Numbered from the stretch's first letter, positions 17,058-25,740 are shown. The stretch: 64,000 nucleotides of DNA from an uncultured Bacilli bacterium (GCA_934153945.1 CAKPFM010000002.1:1-64000); one strand, 5' to 3'. The notes: a model not told the origin generated them from the sequence alone. A program made the numbers and translations.

Positions 17058-19259
17058 ATGGAACATATAAAAAAATATTATAAAAATATTGATATAATTA
17101 GATTATTAGCCTGCATAGCAGTATTGTTATACCATTTAAACATATTAAAAGGAGGCTATTTAGCTGTATGTACATTTTTTGTACTAAGTGGTTATTTATC
17201 ATGCATATCAGCTTTTAAAAAAGAAAAATTTAATATATTAGAATATTATTATAATAGAATAAAGAAAATATATATACCATTAATAATAGTTGTGTTTATG
17301 TCGGTATCTATTGTATCTATACTGAATATTAGTTGGCTTAATTTAAAACCAGAAACAACATCAGTACTATTAGGATATAATAATTTTTGGCAACTAAATG
17401 CTAATATGGATTATTTTGCAAGACATGTAAGTTCACCATTTATGCATTTATGGTATATATCAATATTATTACAATACGATTTAATTTTTCCAATTATATT
17501 TAAAATTTTGCGTAAAGTTGGGGATAAAATAAGTAAAATAATACCATGCATTATCACAATAGTATATTCAGTTATAATGGCTCTATTTTTTTACAAATCT
17601 AATTTAACACAAAATATGATGATTACTTATTATAATACATTTACAAGAATATTTTCATTATTATTTGGTTTATCATTAGGATTTATTCATTCATATTATG
17701 GTGAATTAATACAAAAAAAATTAAAACAAGAAAAAATAAGTCAAGCAATTTTCTACATATATTTATCAATAATGATTTGCTTTTTCATACTTGTAGATGC
17801 TAAATCATCATATTATGTTTATAGTATGATTTTAGTAACTATATTAACATGTAGATTAATAGATTATGGAACTCCACAATCAAAAAAGATATCCATAGTA
17901 GATAAAGTAATTAAGTCATTAGCAAGTATTAGTTACGAAATTTATTTATTTCAATATCCAGTAATATTTGTATTCCAATATATAAATATAAATAATATTC
18001 TATATCTACCATTAGTAATATTAACAATAATTTTGTTGTCATATATACTACATTTTGTAATTAATGGTAAAAAAATAAAATTATTAAAATATATACTATT
18101 AATAATATTTTTAAGTATCACTTTGTATGGGGGTTATAAATATATAACTACAGAAGATCATACAAAGGAAATGAATGAATTAAAAAAGCAATTAGAACAA
18201 AACGAAAAACTAATAGAACAAAATAAAGAAAAATATGCAGCCGAATTACAAAAAGAAAATGATGAATGGACAAAAACTTTAGAAAGTTTAAATACTAATG
18301 AAAGTAATCTAAAAGAAATTGTATCAAATTTACCAATAACTGGAATAGGAGATTCAGTAATGCTTGGAGCCATTCAAAATTTAAATAATCAGTTTCCAAA
18401 TGGTTACATAGATGCTAAAGTATCACGTACGGCATGGAAAGCAGGAGCAATACTAAATGAATTAAATGAAAAAAATATGTTAGGAAATCCAATAATTATG
18501 AATTTAGGGGCTAATGGAGATTGTTCAACAGCTTGTAAACAGGAGATAATGAGAGCATGTGGTGATAGAAAAGTATATTGGTTAAATACTACTAATAATC
18601 AAGATACTAATGTAAGATTAAAAAATTTTGCTGAATCATATCCTAATCTACATATTATTGATTGGTATACAATTTCTTTAGGTCATTCAGAATACTTTTA
18701 CGCCGATGGAATACATCTAACTGGTATTGGTAGAAAGGTATATACTGAAGTAATATTCAATGCTATATATGCAGATTATTTAAAAGAGTTTAATGATGCA
18801 AAACAATCTTTAATAAATAAACATAATGAAGAACAAAAAAATAAAATAACATTTTATGGAAATAATATTTTATTAAATGCATTTGAAGATATGCAAAATG
18901 AATTTAATAATGCTAAATTTGTTATAAATAAGGATTTTAATTATAAAACAATAAAAGAAGAAATAGAAAAATCCTTAGAAGATCAATCTATAACACATAA
19001 AATAGTATTTGCTTTTGATAATAATAGTAATCTAAGTTTAAAAGACTATCAAAATTTGGTAGAATTATGTAAAGACAATGAAATCTATATTTTATCGGTT
19101 AATAATTTTATAAATAAAATAAATGGCGATAATGTTAAAATTATTAATTTTTATGACAAATTACAAAATAATAGTGATTATGTTATGATAGATGGTGTAC
19201 ATTTATCTGAAAAAGGAAATAAAGCCTTAGTTGAAATAATGAAAGATATAATGCAATAA
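17058..19259 (+). CDS. OatA-like membrane acyltransferase with two SGNH-type extracellular domains
   Basis: Probable O-acetyltransferase of peptidoglycan or a surface polymer. The N-terminal acyltransferase-3 domain (about 1-345) has about ten membrane helices and the motif IDIIRLLACIAVLLYHLNIL. A charged coiled linker (about 375-420) follows. Then comes an SGNH domain: nucleophile Ser433 in GIGDSVMLGA, block NLGANGD, and Asp/His pair in ADGIHLTGIG near 550. A second, similar unit fills the C-terminus (about 595-733) and ends with DGVHLSEKGNKA, but the nucleophile block is altered to YGNNILLN. The start at 17058 follows AGAGG. The second unit looks catalytically dead. Confidence 0.85.
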   Translation: MEHIKKYYKNIDIIRLLACIAVLLYHLNILKGGYLAVCTFFVLSGYLSCISAFKKEKFNILEYYYNRIKKIYIPLIIVVFMSVSIVSILNISWLNLKPETTSVLLGYNNFWQLNANMDYFARHVSSPFMHLWYISILLQYDLIFPIIFKILRKVGDKISKIIPCIITIVYSVIMALFFYKSNLTQNMMITYYNTFTRIFSLLFGLSLGFIHSYYGELIQKKLKQEKISQAIFYIYLSIMICFFILVDAKSSYYVYSMILVTILTCRLIDYGTPQSKKISIVDKVIKSLASISYEIYLFQYPVIFVFQYININNILYLPLVILTIILLSYILHFVINGKKIKLLKYILLIIFLSITLYGGYKYITTEDHTKEMNELKKQLEQNEKLIEQNKEKYAAELQKENDEWTKTLESLNTNESNLKEIVSNLPITGIGDSVMLGAIQNLNNQFPNGYIDAKVSRTAWKAGAILNELNEKNMLGNPIIMNLGANGDCSTACKQEIMRACGDRKVYWLNTTNNQDTNVRLKNFAESYPNLHIIDWYTISLGHSEYFYADGIHLTGIGRKVYTEVIFNAIYADYLKEFNDAKQSLINKHNEEQKNKITFYGNNILLNAFEDMQNEFNNAKFVINKDFNYKTIKEEIEKSLEDQSITHKIVFAFDNNSNLSLKDYQNLVELCKDNEIYILSVNNFINKINGDNVKIINFYDKLQNNSDYVMIDGVHLSEKGNKALVEIMKDIMQ

Positions 19260-19261
19260 AG

Positions 19262-19284
19262 ACACTTTTTTAAAGTGTTTTTCT
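19262..19284 (+). terminator. Terminator after the acyltransferase
   Basis: ACACTTT (19262-19268) pairs with AAAGTGT (19272-19278), followed by TTTTTC. Confidence 0.75.
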
Positions 19285-19443
19285 AATTAAAATTTAAATA
19301 AATAATTTTTGGTGGGTAATTTGATTATATATATATGAAATAAATATGGAATAGAAATAAGTTAGTGTCGATTAATTGCTAAAAAAAAATAATAATGATA
19401 TAATATACTTAATTTAAACATTTGAAATTATTTGGAGGCAATT

Positions 19444-19881
19444 ATGAATGTATATGAAGAATTAAAAAAATTTAAAAAAAAGTATCCTATGACTATATCA
19501 TGGCGATTAAAAAAACATGCTAAAATAATAGAAAAACATTTAAATCCAGAAGAAGAAATACTATATGCTTTTGCAGCACAAAAAAATGATAATCCATTGG
19601 ATATAATTACGACATATGCTGTAGTAATTACAAATAAAAGAATTTTACTAGCATCAAAGAGAGTTTTATTTGGATATTTTCTAGTATCAATTACACCAGA
19701 TTTGTTTAATGATTTAAGCGTAAAAATGGGCTTAATTTGGGGTAAAATAATAATTGATACAGTAAAAGAGGTTGTAACACTTTCAAATATTCAAAGAGAT
19801 GCTTTAGATGAAATTGAAACAAATATTACAGAATATATGATGAAAGAAAAGCAAAAATATCAACAATCAAAAGCGGAATAG
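19444..19881 (+). CDS. Bacterial PH-domain protein
   Basis: A 145-aa cytoplasmic protein. Residues about 28-115 resemble a bacterial PH-like domain: LNPEEEILYAFAAQ, then the hallmark strand YAVVITNKRILLASKRV, and a final helix. GGAGG lies 6 bases before the ATG at 19444; a TTG at 19432 within the same frame precedes the ribosome site. No membrane segment is present. Its partner is unknown. Confidence 0.65.
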   Translation: MNVYEELKKFKKKYPMTISWRLKKHAKIIEKHLNPEEEILYAFAAQKNDNPLDIITTYAVVITNKRILLASKRVLFGYFLVSITPDLFNDLSVKMGLIWGKIIIDTVKEVVTLSNIQRDALDEIETNITEYMMKEKQKYQQSKAE

Positions 19882-19926
19882 TACTAAGTACTATTCTCTT
19901 CTATATAAATATTAAGAGGTGAAAAT

Positions 19927-20937
19927 ATGAAAAAAATAATATTAACAGGTGATAGACCAACTGGACCATTACATATAGGTCATTATGAGGGATCACTAAA
20001 AAATAGAGTAAAGTTACAAGATTCAGGAGAATATGATATTTACATTTTTACAGCTGATGTTCAAGCCTTGACTGATCATTATGATGATCCTGAAACAGTT
20101 AGAAAAAATGTTTACGAAGTTGTATGTGATTATTTAGCTTGTGGAATTGATCCAAATAAATCAACAATATTCATACAATCTCAAATACCAGAAGTAGCAG
20201 AATTAACAGTATACTATTCAAATTTAGTAACAATGTCTAGATTGTATAGGAATCCAACTGTTAAAACTGAAATAGCACAAAAAAAAGCATTATTTGGTGA
20301 AAATGGTGAATCTGTTACATATGGGTTTGTAGGTTATCCAATAAATCAAGCAGCTGATATAACAGCATTCAATGCCGATATAATACCAGTTGGAGATGAT
20401 CAATTGCCACTCATAGAGCAATGCAGAGAAATAGTTAGAAAATTTAATTCAATATATGGTGAAACTTTAAAAGAACCAGAAGCTTTAGTAGGTAAAGTTT
20501 CAAGATTAAAAGGATTAGATGGTAATAAAATGAGTAAATCATTAGGAAATGCTATTTATTTAAAAGATGATGAGGAAACTATTCAAAAGAAAGTAATGAA
20601 AGCAACTACTGATCCAAATAAAATTGCTAAAGATGATCCTGCTAACCCAGATATATGTATGGTATATTATTACCATAATGTGTATAGCAAAGATAATTTA
20701 AGTACTATATGTAATGAATGTAAACAGGGAAAACGTGGTTGTGTTGCATGTAAAAAGGAATTAGCAAATAATATAAGTGAATATTTAAAACCAATTCGTG
20801 AAAAAAGAAAATATTATGAAGAACATCCTGAATTAGTAGAACAAATATTAAGAGATGGAACTAAAAAAGCTCAGAAAGTGGCACATGAAAATCTAAAGAG
20901 AATCAAACAAAATATGAAAATAAATTACTTTGAATAA
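19927..20937 (+). CDS. trpS: Tryptophanyl-tRNA synthetase
   Basis: Charges tRNA-Trp. The 336-aa class I synthetase has the HIGH-type motif GPLHIGHYEGSLK near residues 12-24 and the KMSKS motif GNKMSKSLGNAIYL near 200. A cysteine-rich insertion near the C-terminus (CNECKQGKRGCVACKKE, about 260-280) resembles the zinc-binding-like segment of one TrpRS subgroup. GAGGTGAAAAT precedes the ATG. The gene stands alone between terminators. Confidence 0.95.
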   Translation: MKKIILTGDRPTGPLHIGHYEGSLKNRVKLQDSGEYDIYIFTADVQALTDHYDDPETVRKNVYEVVCDYLACGIDPNKSTIFIQSQIPEVAELTVYYSNLVTMSRLYRNPTVKTEIAQKKALFGENGESVTYGFVGYPINQAADITAFNADIIPVGDDQLPLIEQCREIVRKFNSIYGETLKEPEALVGKVSRLKGLDGNKMSKSLGNAIYLKDDEETIQKKVMKATTDPNKIAKDDPANPDICMVYYYHNVYSKDNLSTICNECKQGKRGCVACKKELANNISEYLKPIREKRKYYEEHPELVEQILRDGTKKAQKVAHENLKRIKQNMKINYFE

Positions 20938-20940
20938 AAG

Positions 20941-20964
20941 ATTCCTTCAATGGAATTTTTTTCT
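20941..20964 (+). terminator. Terminator after trpS
   Basis: ATTCC (20941-20945) and GGAAT (20952-20956) with a six-base loop and a TTTTTTTC tail. Confidence 0.65.
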
Positions 20965-21018
20965 TGAATATTAAATTATACTTTGATATAATTATAAAGA
21001 AGAATAGGGGCAATTAAT

Positions 21019-21600
21019 ATGAGTAAATTAATTATTAAAAATTTTGATAATAACAAAGTAGAGGTTGATGTAATTCGATATTTTAAATATAAAAATACCA
21101 ATTACTTAATATATACATTAAATGAAATAGATGAAAAAGGATTTACAAAATTATATATTGTAAAAATAATGAAACAATTTAATTTACTAGTTGCTAAAAC
21201 AATAAAGGATGAACAAGAGTGGAAACAAATTCAACAAATAGTAAAAGAATTAGTTACCGAATTAAAAAATAATAAATTAAATGAATTCGTTGACCTAGAT
21301 ATAGAAAATTTAAATGATATTAAAATTAAAGAAGCCCGCTATTTTAAACTTGATAAAAAGCTTTTGTCAATTCTAACTGTTAATAATGAGGAAAATCAAA
21401 AAGAAAAATTTGATGAATTACCATCTATGAATGAGATATCACCAGTTCCGATAACAGAGGTAAATGATAATTCTAGCGATTATAAGACAATGTACTTAGA
21501 ATTAAAAAAGGATAATGATGAGTTAAATAATATAATGGCGGATATGTTAATAGAATTAGGTGAATATCGCTCAAAATATGGAAAATTAGAAGGCAAATAG
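21019..21600 (+). CDS. DUF1292-like protein of unknown function
   Basis: A 193-aa soluble protein. The first 80 residues (VEVDVIRYFKYKNTNYLIYT, then KLYIVKIMKQFNLLVAKTIK) look like the small beta domain seen in DUF1292/YrzB-type proteins. A long charged region follows, and the C-terminal helix (LELKKDNDELNNIMADMLIE) is coiled-coil-like. It has its own ribosome site and a terminator overlapping the stop codon. No function is assigned. Confidence 0.55.
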   Translation: MSKLIIKNFDNNKVEVDVIRYFKYKNTNYLIYTLNEIDEKGFTKLYIVKIMKQFNLLVAKTIKDEQEWKQIQQIVKELVTELKNNKLNEFVDLDIENLNDIKIKEARYFKLDKKLLSILTVNNEENQKEKFDELPSMNEISPVPITEVNDNSSDYKTMYLELKKDNDELNNIMADMLIELGEYRSKYGKLEGK

Positions 21601-21609
21601 CCTTTTTTT
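21590..21609 (+). terminator. Terminator overlapping the stop of the 21019 gene
   Basis: AAGGC (21590-21594), loop AAATA, GCCTT (21600-21604), then TTTTT. Confidence 0.7.
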
Positions 21610-21652
21610 CATATATAAATCTTAAAATCATAAAATAAATTGAGGTGAATAT

Positions 21653-22534
21653 ATGAAAAATGTATTAAACTATTTCTATAACATATATACGGAAAATATT
21701 CGCCTTAATGGAGAAAATTATTATTTTGAATATAATAATGAAAATTATGTTTTATATTTATATAATGGTGATTATAAAGAATTAGAAAAAATATATAAAA
21801 TATATGATGAACTATTAATGAGAGGAATATATAGTCATCAAATAGTATTAAATAAGGATAATCAAATATCAACAATGTTTAATCAAAAAAACTATGTACT
21901 ATTAAAATTAAAAGGAAATATAACTGATAAAATAACAATTAATGATATTTTATATTTTGGAAATATAACGAATGGATATGAAAACGAAATAAACTGGAAG
22001 GGTTTATGGAGTAACAAAATAGATTATTTTGAATATCAAATGTCCCATTTTGGGAAAAAATATCCATATATCAGGAGCAGTTTTAGTTATTATGCTGGGA
22101 TAGTAGAAAATGGTATAATTTTATTGAATGAAAAAAAAGAAATTACGAATGCTGTAGCACATAAAAGAATATCATGTAATGAAACAATATTAGAATTTTA
22201 TAACCCATTAAATTATATTTTTGACGTTAAAGTGAGAGACGCCGCAGAATATTTTAAAAACAAATTATTAATTGATAAAAATATAATAAATGATATTAAG
22301 AATTATTTAATTACCTCCAAATTGAATGAAAATGAAGTATACTATTTCTTTGTTAGAATGTTTTACCCAAGTTTTTATTTTGATTGTTATGAGGATATAA
22401 TAAATGGTAAAGTAGATGAGTATAAAATAAAAGAAGTAATCGAAATTACTCCATTCTATGAAAAATTACTAAAAGAACTTTATCAGTACTTAAAAATGTA
22501 TATTCAAATTCCTGAGATAGATTGGTTAAACTGA
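21653..22534 (+). CDS. YutH/CotS-like spore-coat kinase homologue
   Basis: A 293-aa protein resembling the YutH/CotS branch of kinase-fold spore-coat proteins: an N-terminal lobe with FEYNNENYVLYLY and a mid-protein NWKGLWSNKIDYFEYQ. The C-terminal lobe (EVYYFFVRMFYPSFYFDCYE) ends with IPEIDWL, like the PExDW ends of YutH. Classical kinase catalytic residues are not obvious, so it may be a pseudokinase. Its 3' end overlaps the convergent NifU-like gene. Together with the ger operon it supports a spore-former. The assignment is by resemblance only. Confidence 0.5.
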   Translation: MKNVLNYFYNIYTENIRLNGENYYFEYNNENYVLYLYNGDYKELEKIYKIYDELLMRGIYSHQIVLNKDNQISTMFNQKNYVLLKLKGNITDKITINDILYFGNITNGYENEINWKGLWSNKIDYFEYQMSHFGKKYPYIRSSFSYYAGIVENGIILLNEKKEITNAVAHKRISCNETILEFYNPLNYIFDVKVRDAAEYFKNKLLIDKNIINDIKNYLITSKLNENEVYYFFVRMFYPSFYFDCYEDIINGKVDEYKIKEVIEITPFYEKLLKELYQYLKMYIQIPEIDWLN

Positions 22535-22765
22535 GTCTGATGGTAAATTAACTACTTTTTTAACTTCTGGTATTTCTTCCATTATTGTACTTTCTATGTT
22601 TGAAGAAATTGTATCATCGACATAGACACAATCGGCACACGCACCAAGCATTTTAATATATACAATATTATCTTCATATTTAACAAACTCTATACTTCCG
22701 CCTTCATATGCAAGAAAAGGTTTAAGCATATCAATAATTTCTTTAATATGTTCTTCTATTGTCAT
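22526..22765 (-). CDS. NifU C-terminal domain protein (Fe-S scaffold/carrier)
   Basis: A 79-aa protein made only of the NifU C-terminal domain, which assembles or delivers an Fe-S cluster. The CxxC motif is ACADC, preceded by VYIKMLG. The start at 22765 is preferred because GGTGATAAC lies directly upstream; a longer frame to 22792 begins before the ribosome site. It overlaps the 3' end of the converging YutH-like gene by 9 bp. Confidence 0.85.
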   Translation of the reverse strand: MTIEEHIKEIIDMLKPFLAYEGGSIEFVKYEDNIVYIKMLGACADCVYVDDTISSNIESTIMEEIPEVKKVVNLPSDSV

Positions 22766-22860
22766 GTTATCACCAAAAAAATTATATAACAAATTGGTTA
22801 AATAGTAAATACTTTTTATTTTAATAAATTTATGATATAATCATCTAAGAGGTGTCTAAG

Positions 22861-23217
22861 ATGTATAAAAAAGGAGATATCGTTAAGGGAGTTGTAAGTG
22901 GAATAGAATCATACGGTGTTTTTGTTAAAATAGATGAAGATTATTCTGGATTGATTCATATATCAGAAATATCTAACAGATTTGTTAGAAATATTAGTGA
23001 TTATGTAAAACAAAATGAAATAATTAATGTTAAAATTTTAGATATAGATAAGAGTACGAATCATATGAATTTAAGTATAAAAGACATACCATATAGAACT
23101 CAAAATTACAAAAAAAGGAAAAAAATAATAGAAACAAAACTTGGTTTTAAGACATTAGCATATAAATTACCCTTTTGGATAAAAGAAAATATAGAAAATT
23201 ATAAAAAAATTTCATAA
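22861..23217 (+). CDS. S1-domain RNA-binding protein (YugI/CvfD-like)
   Basis: A 118-aa protein with one S1 domain at residues about 1-72: GDIVKGVVSGIESYGVFVKI, then GLIHISEIS and VNVKILDID ... MNLSIKD. The rest is a basic tail. Such proteins associate with ribosomes and modulate translation. The start at 22861 follows AGAGGTG; a GTG at 22852 lies within that ribosome site. It immediately precedes the tRNA array. Confidence 0.85.
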   Translation: MYKKGDIVKGVVSGIESYGVFVKIDEDYSGLIHISEISNRFVRNISDYVKQNEIINVKILDIDKSTNHMNLSIKDIPYRTQNYKKRKKIIETKLGFKTLAYKLPFWIKENIENYKKIS

Positions 23218-23222
23218 AAGTA

Positions 23223-23251
23223 TTGCATTATTAAAAGTTGTATAGTATAAT
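23223..23251 (+). promoter_or_regulatory. Promoter of the first tRNA group
   Basis: TTGCAT (23223-23228), 17-bp spacer, TATAAT (23246-23251), about 43 bases before tRNA-Val. Confidence 0.7.
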
Positions 23252-23293
23252 TTAAATTGTCAATTTTATTGAAGTGCTATGCACTCAATACGT

Positions 23294-23370
23294 GGGCGAT
23301 TAGCTCAGTTGGTTAGAGCACCTGCCTTACAAGCAGGGGGTCATAGGTTCGAGTCCTATATCGCCCACCA
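23294..23370 (+). tRNA. tRNA-Val (TAC)
   Basis: Cloverleaf with acceptor GGGCGAT/ATCGCCC, anticodon loop CTTACAA and encoded CCA. Confidence 0.97.
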
Positions 23371-23376
23371 TTTTTT

Positions 23377-23452
23377 GCCGAAATGGCGCAACTGGTAGCG
23401 CAACTGACTTGTAATCAGTAGGTTGCGGGTTCGATTCCTGCTTTCGGCACCA
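23377..23452 (+). tRNA. tRNA-Thr (TGT)
   Basis: Acceptor GCCGAAA/TTTCGGC, anticodon loop CTTGTAA, encoded CCA. Confidence 0.97.
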
Positions 23453-23458
23453 TTTTAT

Positions 23459-23542
23459 GGAGGGGTAGCGAAGTGGTCAAACGCGGCAGACTGTAAATCT
23501 GTTCCTTCGGGTTCGATGGTTCAAATCCATCTCCCTCCACCA
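23459..23542 (+). tRNA. tRNA-Tyr (GTA)
   Basis: Long variable arm, anticodon loop CTGTAAA, acceptor GGAGGG/CCCTCC, encoded CCA. Confidence 0.97.
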
Positions 23543-23561
23543 TCTATTTGTGGAAGTTTAT

Positions 23562-23637
23562 TGCCTCGTAGCCAAGCGGTAAGGCACCACACTTTGACTG
23601 TGGCATTTCGCTAGTTCGAGTCTAGCCGAGGCAGCCA
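23562..23637 (+). tRNA. tRNA-Gln (TTG)
   Basis: Acceptor TGCCTCG/CGAGGCA, anticodon loop CTTTGAC, discriminator G, encoded CCA. Confidence 0.97.
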
Positions 23638-23656
23638 TTTTTAAAAATACAAATAT

Positions 23657-23732
23657 GTTCCGTTAGCTCAGTCGGTAGAGCATTTGACTTTTAATCAAAG
23701 GGTCTGGAGTTCGAATCTCCAACGGGACACCA
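23657..23732 (+). tRNA. tRNA-Lys (TTT)
   Basis: Acceptor GTTCCGT/ACGGGAC (one G-T pair), anticodon loop CTTTTAA, encoded CCA. Confidence 0.97.
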
Positions 23733-23735
23733 TCT

Positions 23736-23824
23736 GCCTGAGTGGCGAAATTGGTAGACGCACAGGACTTAAAATCCTGCGGGAGTCAAATCCCGTGCCG
23801 GTTCAAGTCCGGCCTTAGGCACCA
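23736..23824 (+). tRNA. tRNA-Leu (TAA)
   Basis: Class II with long variable arm, anticodon loop CTTAAAA, acceptor GCCTGAG/CTTAGGC, encoded CCA. Confidence 0.97.
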
Positions 23825-23837
23825 TATTGGTGAAATT

Positions 23838-23864
23838 AACTTACTTAATATGTAAGTTTTTTTA
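23838..23864 (+). terminator. Terminator of the first tRNA group
   Basis: AACTTAC (23838-23844) pairs with GTAAGTT (23852-23858), followed by TTTTTTT. Confidence 0.85.
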
Positions 23865-23925
23865 TTATATATTTGATAAATCTTTATAAAAAGTAATAAA
23901 AAATAAAAAAAATTCATAAAATATA

Positions 23926-23954
23926 TTGTATAAAGAAATTTTATATGCTATAAT
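23926..23954 (+). promoter_or_regulatory. Promoter of the second tRNA group
   Basis: TTGTAT (23926-23931), 17-bp spacer, TATAAT (23949-23954), 31 bases before tRNA-Ser. Confidence 0.7.
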
Positions 23955-23985
23955 TATACTCGTATCAACAGCAAGTGATACATGT

Positions 23986-24076
23986 GGAGAAATACCCAAG
24001 TGGCTGAAGGGTCCGGTCTTGAAAACCGGTAGGTCGGGCAACTGGCGCGGGGGTTCAAATCCCTCTTTCTCCGCCA
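23986..24076 (+). tRNA. tRNA-Ser (TGA)
   Basis: Class II, anticodon loop CTTGAAA, acceptor GGAGAAA/TTTCTCC, discriminator G, encoded CCA. Confidence 0.97.
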
Positions 24077-24087
24077 TTAATTTATAT

Positions 24088-24164
<77 letters not shown>

Positions 24165-24168
24165 TATT

Positions 24169-24244
24169 GGTTCCGTGGTGTAGCGGTTATCACGTCTGCC
24201 TGTCACGCAGAAGATCGCGAGTTCGATTCTCGTCGGAACCGCCA
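24169..24244 (+). tRNA. tRNA-Asp (GTC)
   Basis: Acceptor GGTTCCG/CGGAACC, anticodon loop CTGTCAC, discriminator G, encoded CCA. Confidence 0.97.
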
Positions 24245-24248
24245 TTAT

Positions 24249-24324
24249 GGCTCTGTAGCTCAGTCGGTAGAGCAAGGGACTGAAAATCCCTGTGTCGATG
24301 GTTCGATTCCATTCGGAGCCACCA
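24249..24324 (+). tRNA. tRNA-Phe (GAA)
   Basis: Acceptor GGCTCTG/CGGAGCC (with one T-G pair), anticodon loop CTGAAAA, encoded CCA. Confidence 0.97.
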
Positions 24325-24338
24325 TTTTGAAAATGAAG

Positions 24339-24357
24339 CTAGAGCAATCTAGTTTTT
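24339..24357 (+). terminator. Terminator of the second tRNA group
   Basis: CTAGA (24339-24343), GCAA tetraloop, TCTAG (24348-24352), then TTTTT. Confidence 0.75.
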
Positions 24358-24373
24358 ATTTTTCATAGCAATG

Positions 24374-24402
24374 TTGATTATTTATTCTTTTTATGATATA
24401 AT
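24374..24402 (+). promoter_or_regulatory. Promoter of tRNA-Arg
   Basis: TTGATT (24374-24379), 17-bp spacer, TATAAT (24397-24402), 19 bases before the tRNA. Confidence 0.7.
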
Positions 24403-24421
24403 TTTCATTGCTTGGAGAAAC

Positions 24422-24498
24422 GTGTCTGTAGCTCAGCTGGATAGAGTGTTTGGCTACGAACCAAAAGGTCGGGGGTTCGAATCCCTCCAGACACACCA
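24422..24498 (+). tRNA. tRNA-Arg (ACG)
   Basis: Acceptor GTGTCTG/CAGACAC, anticodon loop CTACGAA (A34 normally edited to inosine), encoded CCA. Confidence 0.97.
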
Positions 24499-24529
24499 TT
24501 TATTTATTAATATTTATTTTGAAAATGTA

Positions 24530-24558
24530 TTGAAATAAAAATTATTTTATGTTATTAT
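24530..24558 (+). promoter_or_regulatory. Promoter of tRNA-Pro
   Basis: TTGAAA (24530-24535), 17-bp spacer, TATTAT (24553-24558), 8 bases before the tRNA. Confidence 0.65.
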
Positions 24559-24566
24559 TTTGTTAT

Positions 24567-24643
24567 CGGGAAATGGCTCAACTTGGTAGAGCACTTGGTT
24601 TGGGACCAAGGGGTTGCAGGTTCAAATCCTGTTTTCCCGACCA
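24567..24643 (+). tRNA. tRNA-Pro (TGG), prophage integration target
   Basis: Acceptor CGGGAAA/TTTCCCG, anticodon loop TTTGGGA, encoded CCA. Its last 17 bases are part of a 20-bp sequence repeated at 31388-31407, so the prophage recombined into the 3' end and restored an intact gene. The original downstream terminator is now at 31416-31437, beyond the prophage. Confidence 0.97.
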
Positions 24644-24646
24644 TTT
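24627..24646. repeat. attL of the prophage (20-bp direct repeat)
   Basis: tcctgttttcccgaccattt, identical to 31388-31407. It covers part of the T arm, the acceptor strand, CCA and three following bases of tRNA-Pro. Confidence 0.9.
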
Positions 24647-24659
24647 ATGCTAAAAACGT

Positions 24660-24677
24660 CCTTAAAATGCAAATTTT
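24660..24677. repeat. Candidate integrase arm site next to attL
   Basis: CCTTAAAATGCAAATTTT. A near-identical copy with one extra T occurs at 25695-25713 in the integrase promoter, and its GTCCTTAAAA part is inverted at 31345-31354 near attR. Repeats in these three places are what arm-type binding sites would look like. Confidence 0.45.
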
Positions 24678-24728
24678 AGGTATGTGCGTTTTTATAAATA
24701 AACTACGGTGGTGGAAATGTAGTTAAAT

Positions 24729-25655
24729 TTACGACGCTTGTCGTAGAGCATTGAGAGTATTTATTACTCTTTTTTCGTCTCTAGGAATATATTTTAAATA
24801 TACATCCATGGTCATTGTTATTGTAGAGTGTCCTAACCTTTTAGAAATATCTTCAATGGGAATATTATTTTTAAATAATAAGCAAGCATGACTATGTCTA
24901 AATTCATGTAATTTAATTTGTGGGACATTAGCTTTACTGCAGTAAATATTTTTTTTGGTTGTTATTGTAGTTGGAGATAAAGCTTTTATTCCTCCAAATA
25001 TATAAAATTTATTATTGAAATTGTTATATTTTGTGATATAATACTCACGAAGTTGCTCAATTTCACTTTTTAATAAATTATCAATACTTATTTTACGTAT
25101 TGATTTTTTTGTTTTTGGAGTAGTAATTAATCTTTTACCATTGTAATATTCTTTAGTAATCGTTTTATTAATATCAATAACATTTTCATTTATATCGTCA
25201 AAAGTAAGTGCTAATACTTCTCCTAATCTACAACCAGTAAAATACATAAATTTGAATAATGTACTATAAATTTGATTATCAATAACTTTTATATAATTAT
25301 TGAAATCATTTATAGTCCATACCTTACCATTATCGTTTATTTCATTATTTTTAAAATTTCCAACTTTAATTAGTACATTTTCATTTAAATTATGAAATTT
25401 TACACAATAATTTAAAAATGCAACAAAACAATAATATAATGTTTTTTTATAACTATATTTAAAATTCATACTATCTATTTGCATTTGCCAATTTAAACAA
25501 TCAAGAGTTGTTAATTCATAAATATTTTTATTTTTAAAATAAGGTAAAATATTATTAACAATTCTATTAGTTATCTTCATAACAGATTGTGGCTTGTCCT
25601 TTAATTGTAGAAATTGTCTATAGTTTTCTACAGCGTTTTCAAATGTTAAATTCAT
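24729..25655 (-). CDS. int: Tyrosine recombinase (prophage integrase)
   Basis: Catalyses recombination between attP and the tRNA-Pro 3' end. The 308-aa enzyme has an N-terminal SAM-like DNA-binding domain (about 1-95) and a catalytic domain with the full set: Arg in TGCRLGEVLALTFDDI, Lys in the beta-hairpin (TTPKTKKSIRKI), HEFRHSHACLLF, LGHSTITMTMDVYLKY with the nucleophilic Tyr. GAGGGG precedes the ATG. The gene reads toward attL, 83 bp away. Its promoter region contains a copy of the arm-like repeat, so autoregulation is possible. Confidence 0.95.
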   Translation of the reverse strand: MNLTFENAVENYRQFLQLKDKPQSVMKITNRIVNNILPYFKNKNIYELTTLDCLNWQMQIDSMNFKYSYKKTLYYCFVAFLNYCVKFHNLNENVLIKVGNFKNNEINDNGKVWTINDFNNYIKVIDNQIYSTLFKFMYFTGCRLGEVLALTFDDINENVIDINKTITKEYYNGKRLITTPKTKKSIRKISIDNLLKSEIEQLREYYITKYNNFNNKFYIFGGIKALSPTTITTKKNIYCSKANVPQIKLHEFRHSHACLLFKNNIPIEDISKRLGHSTITMTMDVYLKYIPRDEKRVINTLNALRQAS

Positions 25656-25694
25656 ATAATCCCCTCTTTCGAGTGCGTTATATTATAACATTTA

Positions 25695-25713
25695 CCTTAA
25701 AATGTCAAATTTT
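25695..25713. repeat. Arm-like repeat in the integrase promoter
   Basis: CCTTAAAATGTCAAATTTT. On the minus strand it contains TTGACA, with TATAAT following after about 15 bases, so it overlaps the -35 of the integrase promoter. It matches 24660-24677 except for one inserted base. Confidence 0.45.
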
Positions 25714-25740
25714 CCTCCTTTCGTGAGTATTATAACACAA

